Assembly (NCBI GenBank): GCA_002396485.1
Contig: DGXZ01000030.1
Coordinates: 5,267 to 69,266 of the forward strand
Direction of reading: 5' to 3'
Source of the DNA: Spartobacteria bacterium UBA5019
Lineage (GTDB): Bacteria > Verrucomicrobiota > Verrucomicrobiia > Chthoniobacterales > Terrimicrobiaceae
DNA: 64,000 nt
The notes under the pieces are model-generated. The model did not search any database and was not told the origin of the DNA. It saw only the letters and a list, made by a program, of their open reading frames with translations. The stretch's first letter is position 1, and the number at the start of each line of letters is the position of its first letter. Shown one piece after another: positions 17,128-24,500 of the stretch. Position numbers and translations under genes: made by a program.

Positions 17128-18312
17128 ATGCAAGAAATGATTGATCGATTCTATCGGAGATTGGTGGTTGAGAAGTTGGAGAAATATCCAGCGGTTTCAC
17201 TGTTAGGCCCGAGGCAATGCGGAAAGACAACGCTCGCAAAAATTTTGGGCGGCAGATATTTCGACATGGAGAGTCAGGGATCGGCCTTGCGCTTGGATTC
17301 GGAGTGGGATCGCCTCACGCGGGGAGACGAGTTGGTTGTCATCGACGAGGCCCAATGCGCGCCGGAGATTTTTCCCCGCCTGCGTAGCGCGATCGATACA
17401 GACCGCAAGCGCAACGGGCGCTTCCTCCTGCTCGGTTCGGTCTCACCCGCCCTCATGCAAAATGTCTCGGAATCCCTCGCCGGACGCATGGGGCTTGTTT
17501 CGATGGGGCCTCTGACATTTGCGGAGTTATCTGGACCTCTCGGAACGGATTGTTGGGAGAGTCTTTGGTTGCGCGGCGGGTTTCCCGATGGAGGGATTCT
17601 CGATGCCACGCGCTTTCCTGACTGGCAAAAAGATTACTTGGAGCTGTTGGCGACGCGGGATTTGCCGGAGTGGGGCTTCCCTGCGAAGCCGCAGCGCACC
17701 CGTCGCCTGTTGAGTATGCTGGCGGCCGTGAATGCCCAACCCCTGAATGCCTCGGAACTCGGCTGTGCACTGGGAATCGATCACAAAACCATCGTGGGAT
17801 ATTGCGATTTTTTGGAGGAGACTTTTTTGATCCGCCGTGTGCGTCCTTGGTCTGGTAACATCACCAAGCGTCTTGTCAAAACATCGCGACTCTACTGGCG
17901 CGACAGCGGTTTGCTCCACGCCCTGCTGAATGTGCAAAATATCGACCATCTCTACAATCAGCCCTGGGTCGGTTACAGTTGGGAAGGTTTCGTGGTCGAA
18001 CAAATCCTCGCCTCGCTAGGCCTCTTCGGTTTGAGCTCCGAGCCCTATTTTTTCCGCACATCCGATGGCATCGAATCCGACCTCCTCCTCGATTGGGCCG
18101 GGCAACGCTGGGCCATCGAGATCAAACTCACCTCCGATCCGACCAAAGCCATGATCAAGGGACTTCAAAAAGCCGGCGAACTTGTCGGAGCCGCCAAGCA
18201 GATTCTCATTTGCAAAACGGCAGAGGAAATCCGCTCGGACAGCCTGCTCGTCACAAACTTGCCATCCTTCCTCAAAGAACTCGCACAAGCCAAAAACCGC
18301 CCGCCGCTGTAG
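17128..18312 (+). CDS. AAA_14/DUF4143-type ATPase, copy 1
   Basis: A 394-residue P-loop ATPase with the AAA_14 plus DUF4143 layout. Walker A is GPRQCGKTT at 27-35, Walker B is LVVIDEAQ around 69-76, a sensor-like LLLGSVSP near 110-117 follows, and the C-terminal half has a winged-helix-like segment and a PD-(D/E)XK-like region (ESDLLLDWAGQRWAIEIKL near 315-333). Family members are widespread, often laterally transferred, and their cellular role is not established. The ATG at 17128 is used. The gene is bounded on the right by a palindromic repeat cluster, and a distant relative lies just downstream. Confidence 0.85.
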   Translation: MQEMIDRFYRRLVVEKLEKYPAVSLLGPRQCGKTTLAKILGGRYFDMESQGSALRLDSEWDRLTRGDELVVIDEAQCAPEIFPRLRSAIDTDRKRNGRFLLLGSVSPALMQNVSESLAGRMGLVSMGPLTFAELSGPLGTDCWESLWLRGGFPDGGILDATRFPDWQKDYLELLATRDLPEWGFPAKPQRTRRLLSMLAAVNAQPLNASELGCALGIDHKTIVGYCDFLEETFLIRRVRPWSGNITKRLVKTSRLYWRDSGLLHALLNVQNIDHLYNQPWVGYSWEGFVVEQILASLGLFGLSSEPYFFRTSDGIESDLLLDWAGQRWAIEIKLTSDPTKAMIKGLQKAGELVGAAKQILICKTAEEIRSDSLLVTNLPSFLKELAQAKNRPPL

Positions 18313-18439
18313 AGGCGCTCTGCAAGCACCAGAGCGCGGCACGCCTCGGCAGTCACAAACAGCCGCTACAGGAATCGCCCGCGCGGCAGCGCGTCGTTCC
18401 TTTGGAGGGTCAGCGTCTTCGCCTGACCCAAATTTCTGT
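18308..18439. repeat. Composite palindromic repeat module, copy A
   Basis: About 130 bases made of several small palindromes: a GGCGCTCTG..AGCACC element, a CGGCAGTC..ACAGCCG element, a GCGCGGCAGCGCG element and a GGGTCAG/CTGACCC hairpin. The same elements recur in the same order at 19793-19927. It overlaps the last codons of the first DUF4143 gene. Confidence 0.7.
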
Positions 18440-18585
18440 TGTAACGGCGGTCTATAACTGCCGAATGGAAAAAAAACTCGGCGCGCAGCGCCGCAAAAGC
18501 CCGCTCTGCGAGCGCCTGCTCGGCACGCCTCGGCAGTCACAGACAGCCACTACAACGGACCGGCTTGTGAAATTGCCATGACAAC
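18440..18585. repeat. Further REP-like hairpins between the two DUF4143 genes
   Basis: Contains GTAACGGCGGTC..AACTGCCGA and a reverse-oriented CGGCAGTCACAGACAGCC element (about 18530-18550), the same family as in the flanking modules. Together with copy A these fill the 291-base gap; no gene is seen in it. Confidence 0.55.
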
Positions 18586-18603
18586 TTGCAAATATCATGT
18601 AAT

Positions 18604-19770
18604 ATGCAACCAATGGTTGCAAATATTTCACGAGCTTTGAATCTTCCGCTGCACGGGACGGAAATGTTTTTTCTTTGGGGTCCGCGTCAGGCGGGCAAGA
18701 GCACTTTGCTCAAACAAACCTATCCGGGTGTGAAATGGGTGGATTTGCTCAAAGCGGATGCCTACCGGCGATTTTCTACGAACCCAGAATATTTGCGGCA
18801 GGAACTCGCAGCGGGTGGAGAGAAATTTGTGGTTATCGATGAAATCCAAAAAGTGCCTGCTCTTCTCGACGAGGTCCACTGGTTGCACGAGAACGAGGGG
18901 GTTTGTTTTGCTCTCTGCGGCTCCAGTGCGCGCAAGCTCAAGCGTGGACATGGGAATCTGCTCGGTGGGCGAGGACTGCGATATGAGTTGTTCGGGTTTT
19001 GCTCGCAGGAACTGGGAGCGGATTTCGACTTGGACCGAATGCTGAACAACGGGACATTGCCGAGGATTTATCTCTCGTCCTCGCCAAGCCGACTGCTGGA
19101 CGCCTATGTTTCGCAGTATCTCAAGGAGGAAATCATGGCTGAGGGCTTGGTGAGGCATCTGCCGCCTTTTTCCCATTTTTTGGAAGCCGCAGCTTTTTCC
19201 GATGCATCGATGGTCAATTTTTCTACGATTGCGAGGGATGTGGGAGTTTCACGGGAAACGATTCGCGCCTATTTTGAAATCCTTGTCGACACGCTGGTGG
19301 GCAGAATGCTTCCGCCTTTTCGAAAACGCCCTAAGCGACGGGTCTCTCTGGCCGAAAAATTTTATTTCAGCGATGTGGGAGTGGCCAATTTCCTGGCGAA
19401 GAGGGGCAATGTGCAGCGTGGCTCGGAGGCCTATGGAAAGGCCTTTGAAAATTGGGTCTTTCACGAACTGAATTGCTACAATGCCTACGCCGGCCTTTTC
19501 GCTGCATTCTCTTATTGGCGTCTCAGCTCGGGAGCCGAAGTGGATTTTGTTGTGAATGACATGCAGTGCGCGATCGAATGCAAATCCTCTCAACGCATCC
19601 GCGACGATCATTTGAAAGGCCTTCGTGAATTGGCAAAAGACCACCCCGAGGTGAAAATGAGAATTCTTGTTGGACTCGAGCCGGGAAAGAGGCTGACGCC
19701 AGACGGTATATGGATTCTGCATGCCGAGGAATTCACAAAAATGCTTTGGAAGGGTGAAATTTTCTCATGA
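18604..19770 (+). CDS. AAA_14/DUF4143-type ATPase, copy 2
   Basis: A 388-residue P-loop ATPase of the same general family as copy 1 but clearly diverged. Walker A is GPRQAGKST at 26-34, Walker B is FVVIDE at 75-80, then LCGSSARKLKRG (about 105-116), a helix-turn-helix-like VSRETIRAYFEIL and the C-terminal nuclease-like SSGAEVDFVVNDMQCAIECK. The frame is open from TTG at 18586; I use the ATG at 18604, while 18613 is also possible. The gene lies between two direct copies of a 130-base repeat module, an arrangement suggesting cassette-like insertion (inference). The function is unknown. Confidence 0.85.
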   Translation: MQPMVANISRALNLPLHGTEMFFLWGPRQAGKSTLLKQTYPGVKWVDLLKADAYRRFSTNPEYLRQELAAGGEKFVVIDEIQKVPALLDEVHWLHENEGVCFALCGSSARKLKRGHGNLLGGRGLRYELFGFCSQELGADFDLDRMLNNGTLPRIYLSSSPSRLLDAYVSQYLKEEIMAEGLVRHLPPFSHFLEAAAFSDASMVNFSTIARDVGVSRETIRAYFEILVDTLVGRMLPPFRKRPKRRVSLAEKFYFSDVGVANFLAKRGNVQRGSEAYGKAFENWVFHELNCYNAYAGLFAAFSYWRLSSGAEVDFVVNDMQCAIECKSSQRIRDDHLKGLRELAKDHPEVKMRILVGLEPGKRLTPDGIWILHAEEFTKMLWKGEIFS

Positions 19771-19792
19771 AAGACGGGTCTGCTGACGCTAC

Positions 19793-19927
19793 TGTAGATA
19801 GGCGCTCTGTGAGCACCTGAGTGAGGCACGACCCGGCAGTCACAGACAGCCGCTACAGGGACCATCCGCGCGGCAGCGCGCATCGACTCCCGGGAGGGTC
19901 AGCGTCCTCGCCTGACCCAAATATCAA
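19793..19927. repeat. Composite palindromic repeat module, copy B
   Basis: A direct-orientation counterpart of 18308-18439, with the same palindromic elements in the same order and many identical blocks (for example CAGCCGCTACAGG, CCGCGCGGCAGCGCG, GGAGGGTCAGCGTC, TCGCCTGACCCAAAT). It opens the 475-base gene-free gap before the secreted repeat protein. Confidence 0.7.
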
Positions 19928-19984
19928 CCACAGCCAGCCCTCCGCTGAAAAAGGCCGATGAGAGCTTCTCTCTTGAAGGTTTTT

Positions 19985-20120
19985 ATTGTAGCGGCGCGTC
20001 TATGACCGCCGAACGAACCAAACCGGCGCAGAGCGCCGCAAGCCTCTTGTAGCGGCGGTCTGCGACCGCCGATGGGCAACGATTCGGCGCTCACAGAGAC
20101 GCCGCTACAAGTCAAGACGG
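19985..20120. repeat. Cluster of REP-like hairpins
   Basis: Three further copies of the GTAGCGGCGGTC..GACCGCCG element. The best is 20053-20071, a perfect 8-base stem (CGGCGGTC/GACCGCCG) with a 3-base loop. A reverse-oriented copy lies at about 20083-20114. From 20120 to 20245 I see no gene or strong signal apart from the probable leader of the next gene. Confidence 0.6.
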
Positions 20121-20245
20121 CGCTGCGATGACTCACGGAAATCACAGCACCTTGCGATCGCCTGGCATCTGCACATACTTTTTTCTCAAAAACAAGCTTG
20201 ACGATTGTCTGTCTGACATCAAAAGCTACGCACACAAATTACTCA

Positions 20246-23200
20246 ATGAACCCACTCAGATATCCTCTCAACAATATTTTTCGTCTTTATCACAGACATT
20301 CAGCATCTTTATTCGATATTCGCAGCCTCGTCCTTTTTCTTTTCCTATTCGTTAGCTTCGATTCCACTTCATTTGCACAGGGCGCTGGCACATATCAAGT
20401 TGCGGTATATGGAGGGAATACGAATGGGTATGGGGACTATCAAATTCTAACGATGAGCATCGCCAATGTGGGGGCACCCGCAGTCGCAGGTCTGCGCTGG
20501 GCGAGGCGGTTTGTGGGGTCTGGAAATGGCGCTTCAGAGATTGATTATGCGGGAGGTTGGTATGTAGGTGGGTCGTATTGGAACGATGGAGCCTCCCTTA
20601 ATCTTTATCGCACTCAAGACGGCATCAACTGGCAAAAAGTGAAGGTTACTGATAACCTGCAGTTGGTTGACCTGGCCCAAAGTGGCAGCACCTGGCTGGC
20701 GCTGACTAATAATGGGTCGGTTTTCCGTTCTGTTAATAGCGGCGGGAATTGGACATTGGCGGGAACGGTGCCAGGAATCGGTTCCAATGGAACCTACGTG
20801 GACAACTATAACACCTCATCGATCGTTTATAACAACGGCACCTGGGTTTTCATTACCGACAAAACAGCTTATCGAAGCAGTAATAATGGCACGACATGGA
20901 GCAGCAATGCCACGGGCTCGGATATGGCACTCTACGATCTGGGCGTTGGCAATGGAGTGTTTGTAGCAGTTGGAGAAGGTGGCGAAATTCGCACGAGTTC
21001 GGATGCGGGCCAAACTTGGACCAAGAGAACTTCAGGCACAGACCTTACGCTTAACTCCGCAGCCTTTGGAAACGGGAGGTTTGTGGTTGTTGGATCCAAT
21101 GGTCTTGTTCTGACAAGCACTGATAATGGAATGACATGGGTGTCGCAGGCTTCAGGATCAAGCAGCTACTTGAAATCGGTTTCTTTTGGAAACAATGTGT
21201 TTGTGCGAAGCGACGGACATGTTTCCAGCGATGGGATTGCATGGTCAGCGCCACAGGGAGGATGGGGTTCAGCCGACTATGATGATGGAGTGGTTTACGG
21301 AAATGCTGGATGGCTGATGGGAGGTTGGACAGTTTATCAAAGCGTTGCTGGGGATGTGCCAAATACTTACAATACGATAAGTGTATCTGGGACAGTCGGC
21401 CAGCCGCTGAGTTACCAGCTTAGTGGGGCGCTGAGCTTTTCCCAAACACCCACCCAATACGCTGCCATCAATCTTCCCGGTGGGCTCTCAATCAACTCCA
21501 CTTCAGGAGATATTAGTGGATTGGTCTACAAAACAATACCCAGCGTCATAAGCGGCGGTGGTTTTTTCTTTAAGAGCCTTGCGGGTGGGTTCATTCAAAG
21601 CTTGCCTGGAAGTGCTTATGGCTTCGGAGGTGCTGCGGGAAGCGTGGACGGCAACGGAGGCACCGCTCTTTTTAATTCTCCATCTGGCGTTGCTGTGGAT
21701 GCGACAGGCAATATTTATGTGGCCGACTCTGGCAACCATGCGATCCGAAAAATTACCAGTTCTGGAAATGTAACGCTTTTTGCCGGTAGCTTCCTTGGAA
21801 GTGGGACGGCTGATGGTTGGGGCGAGGACGCTCGATTCAATAACCCTCAAGGCCTTGCGATCGATACCTCTGGTAATCTCTATGTTGCTGAAGCAGGTAG
21901 CCACCGCATCCGCAAAGTTTCTCCATTCGGTCAAGTCACTCACTATGTTGGCGGGATCGGTGTCTCGGGCAGCGTGGACGGGTCTCCAATAAGCGCCCGC
22001 TTCAACGGGCCCACCGATGTCGCCGCGGATGCCGCAGGCAACATCTATGTGGCCGACTCCGGCAACCATGCGATTCGCAAAATTTCCACCAATGGGACGG
22101 TGACTACTCTGGCCGGGACCATGGGGCAAGCGGGCATTACCAATGCCACTGGCTCCGCTGCAAGATTCCGCACACCACAGGGCATCGCGGTGGATGGCAG
22201 CGGCACGGTCTATGTGGCAGACACTGGAAACCAAGTCATCCGCAAGGTCACCTCCGGCGGAATTGTGACTACCTTCTCTGGAGCTGTTTTTACTGGTAGC
22301 GCTTCGCCTTTGGGCGGTCGCGCAAGCTTGACTGGCAGTGCACATGCCGCCTTCTTAGCCAGCGTCGCCCCCACTTCACTTCCCGCCAGCCTTGATGGTA
22401 ATGCAACGATCGCGCGATTTAGCTATCCGACTGATGTTACACTCGATAGTGCGGGCAGCCTTTATGTCACCGACAGCGGCACGGAAAAAATACGAAAAAT
22501 CGTGTTAACTGGCAATGTGAGCACGCTCGGAGGTTCTCCCGACGGTTTCTTCTATAATCCGCTTGCTATAGCGGTCGGAGCCAATGGCGCGCTGTATGTC
22601 GCCGATGCGGGCAACAATCGCATCGCGACGAGCTTCACTCCATCGCCAGAAATCTCGATAGAGGGTCTTGGAGGTATAGACCTCAGCAGCGCGGGCGAGG
22701 TGGTCTCGCTTGGCAATCTACTTACGGGGAATGCAAGTGCATCCTATACCTTTGTGATTCGTAATGCAGGCTACGCGGATATGAGTGGCCTGTCGTTGTC
22801 GAAAAATGGAACTCATTCCGGCGATTTTGCTCTTGGCTCACTCGGGGTCACAACACTATCGGCTGGAAGTTCGACCGCCTTCACTGTCACCTTCACTCCA
22901 AGCATTGGAGGCAATCGATCGGCCCAGTTGCTCGTGGCCAGCAATGATTCAGATGAGAACCCGTTTGTTATTCATTTAGCTGGCTTTGGCTTGTCCGCGA
23001 GCCTCGATTCGGATGCCGATGGTCTGAGTGACGCTGCGGAATATCGGATGTCCTCGCTAGGCTTTGACTGGCAGTTGCCGCAAGCGGACATGGTTAGCGC
23101 TTTTCAAGCCGGCGCCAATACCGGAGGCCTCTACAACACATCGCAAATTCAGGCAATGAACATAGGCATTCCGCTCATCTCAAAAAATGCCACCAGTGGG

Positions 23201-23362
23201 CAGTTTGAAATCTCCGTTAAGCTTCAAAAATCCACCAATCTTCAAACCTTCGAGCACTTCTCTCTCAACGCCACTGATACAACTATCGAACCCGATGGTA
23301 GCCTAAAAATCCGCTTCATTGCACCAGACAGCGCTGCGTTTTTCCGTTTGCAGGCGAGGTGA
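20246..23362 (+). CDS. Large secreted protein with BNR-like, He_PIG-like, NHL and choice-of-anchor D modules
   Basis: The product is 1038 residues from the ATG at 20246. A long signal sequence (hydrophobic core about 28-40, ending SFAQ) leads into BNR/Ycf48-like beta-propeller repeats (about 60-350, recurring TSxDxGxTW). Next come a putative-Ig segment (about 378-425), NHL repeats (about 458-800, recurring GVAVDATGNIYVADSGNHAIRKI-type units) and a choice-of-anchor D domain (about 801-915). A tail follows with a calcium-type DSDADGLSD motif and a final module ending AAFFRLQAR. It is probably exported and adhesive or glycan-facing (inference). The last module resembles a segment of the ubiquitin-domain protein at 63259-63945. 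Confidence 0.85.
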   Translation: MNPLRYPLNNIFRLYHRHSASLFDIRSLVLFLFLFVSFDSTSFAQGAGTYQVAVYGGNTNGYGDYQILTMSIANVGAPAVAGLRWARRFVGSGNGASEIDYAGGWYVGGSYWNDGASLNLYRTQDGINWQKVKVTDNLQLVDLAQSGSTWLALTNNGSVFRSVNSGGNWTLAGTVPGIGSNGTYVDNYNTSSIVYNNGTWVFITDKTAYRSSNNGTTWSSNATGSDMALYDLGVGNGVFVAVGEGGEIRTSSDAGQTWTKRTSGTDLTLNSAAFGNGRFVVVGSNGLVLTSTDNGMTWVSQASGSSSYLKSVSFGNNVFVRSDGHVSSDGIAWSAPQGGWGSADYDDGVVYGNAGWLMGGWTVYQSVAGDVPNTYNTISVSGTVGQPLSYQLSGALSFSQTPTQYAAINLPGGLSINSTSGDISGLVYKTIPSVISGGGFFFKSLAGGFIQSLPGSAYGFGGAAGSVDGNGGTALFNSPSGVAVDATGNIYVADSGNHAIRKITSSGNVTLFAGSFLGSGTADGWGEDARFNNPQGLAIDTSGNLYVAEAGSHRIRKVSPFGQVTHYVGGIGVSGSVDGSPISARFNGPTDVAADAAGNIYVADSGNHAIRKISTNGTVTTLAGTMGQAGITNATGSAARFRTPQGIAVDGSGTVYVADTGNQVIRKVTSGGIVTTFSGAVFTGSASPLGGRASLTGSAHAAFLASVAPTSLPASLDGNATIARFSYPTDVTLDSAGSLYVTDSGTEKIRKIVLTGNVSTLGGSPDGFFYNPLAIAVGANGALYVADAGNNRIATSFTPSPEISIEGLGGIDLSSAGEVVSLGNLLTGNASASYTFVIRNAGYADMSGLSLSKNGTHSGDFALGSLGVTTLSAGSSTAFTVTFTPSIGGNRSAQLLVASNDSDENPFVIHLAGFGLSASLDSDADGLSDAAEYRMSSLGFDWQLPQADMVSAFQAGANTGGLYNTSQIQAMNIGIPLISKNATSGQFEISVKLQKSTNLQTFEHFSLNATDTTIEPDGSLKIRFIAPDSAAFFRLQAR

Positions 23363-23415
23363 ACCGAGGTGTGGAAGGCGTCAACACGGAGTGGCCTCCC
23401 GCCGGCCGCCGCCAG

Positions 23416-23452
23416 CGCGCGGAAAATCACGGCGCTGACGGAGCAGCGCCCC
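23416..23452. repeat. Palindromic dispersed repeat, copy 2
   Basis: Near-identical to 16960-16996 (one difference), with the same GGCGCT/AGCGCC stem. It sits in the 160-base gap between the secreted repeat protein and the OmpA-like gene. Confidence 0.7.
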
Positions 23453-23522
23453 CGGTTTTATTCGATTGAAGCCTCTGTTTCTGTGATGGAAATCCGGCAC
23501 CGGCGTCTGTAGCTTGCCTGCA

Positions 23523-24500
23523 ATGAACCGTCGGGGCAGCCTCACCAAGCAGGAACCAGTGGCCAATCGCGATGCGTGGGGGCGTTGGCTTTGGCCGGCG
23601 TTGATTGCTTCCATTTTGCTGCATCTGCTTTTTTGGAATTGGTCGCGTCATTTTCCGGTGGAGCGGATGAGTGAGGAGTTTTACGAGAAAATCGTCCCGC
23701 GCACATTTCAGGTGGAGAGGGTTGAAATTGATCCGCGCCTCTTGGAGCCTGAGCGGGAGGAGGCGGCCAAGGCCCGCGTGTCGCCGGTTGCTGTTCAGTT
23801 GCCCGAGGAAAGTTTCTCCTCGGAGAAGATTGTTTCCTCAGCCCCGGATGCAAAAAATCCTCCACGACTGGACACGGCGATCCTCAATGAAAAGCCGGTG
23901 CTGGGCGACCCCGTGAATCAGAGCGCGCCGATTTCAAGCTCGCTGCCGATGGTGGCGGACGCCCCGCTGGAGGACATGCTCAAGGAAATGCCGACGCTGA
24001 AAAGCGATCCCCTGGCGTCACTTCCCCAGCCGATGGCAGTTGTCCAGGCGGGAAAAAGCCTCTCTGCCCAGCCCTCGGATGGACGCGGATTCACAAACCT
24101 CGATGAGCTTCTCGCCCAGACCGGGCCGCTGACACCCGAGACAGCGCCCATCATGCTTCCGGGGGATTTGCTTTTTGAATACGATGCCTATCGCCTCCAG
24201 CCGGGTGCGATTTCGAGCATGCAAAAGCTTGGCCAGCTTCTTCTCCGCAACCCCCGCTCGCGTTTCCTCATCGAAGGCCACAGTGATTCGTTCGGGCCGG
24301 ATGACTATAACCTCCGCCTCAGCGAACTCCGTGCGCAGACCGTGAAGGAATGGCTGATCTCCTCGATGGGTATTCCTGCCGATTTCATCGAAACGCGTGG
24401 CTTCGGCGAATCCCGGCTTGTGGCTCCGGCGACAGGAAGCATCGAGGAGCAACAAATCAACCGCCGCGTCGAAATCGTTATCCGTCCGCCCGCGCCATGA
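23523..24500 (+). CDS. OmpA/MotB-domain envelope protein
   Basis: A 325-residue protein with one N-terminal membrane helix (about 18-36, WLWPALIASILLHLLFWNW), a long proline- and serine-rich periplasmic linker, and a C-terminal OmpA-like peptidoglycan-binding domain (about 215-322). The OmpA motifs are visible: IEGHSDSFGPDDYNLRLSE and the terminal QQINRRVEIVI. The membrane anchor with a linker resembles TonB- or MotB-like organisation rather than an outer-membrane barrel. The ATG at 23523 is preferred to the TTG at 23514. Its stop overlaps the glnD start (ATGA), implying coupled translation. Confidence 0.87.
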   Translation: MNRRGSLTKQEPVANRDAWGRWLWPALIASILLHLLFWNWSRHFPVERMSEEFYEKIVPRTFQVERVEIDPRLLEPEREEAAKARVSPVAVQLPEESFSSEKIVSSAPDAKNPPRLDTAILNEKPVLGDPVNQSAPISSSLPMVADAPLEDMLKEMPTLKSDPLASLPQPMAVVQAGKSLSAQPSDGRGFTNLDELLAQTGPLTPETAPIMLPGDLLFEYDAYRLQPGAISSMQKLGQLLLRNPRSRFLIEGHSDSFGPDDYNLRLSELRAQTVKEWLISSMGIPADFIETRGFGESRLVAPATGSIEEQQINRRVEIVIRPPAP

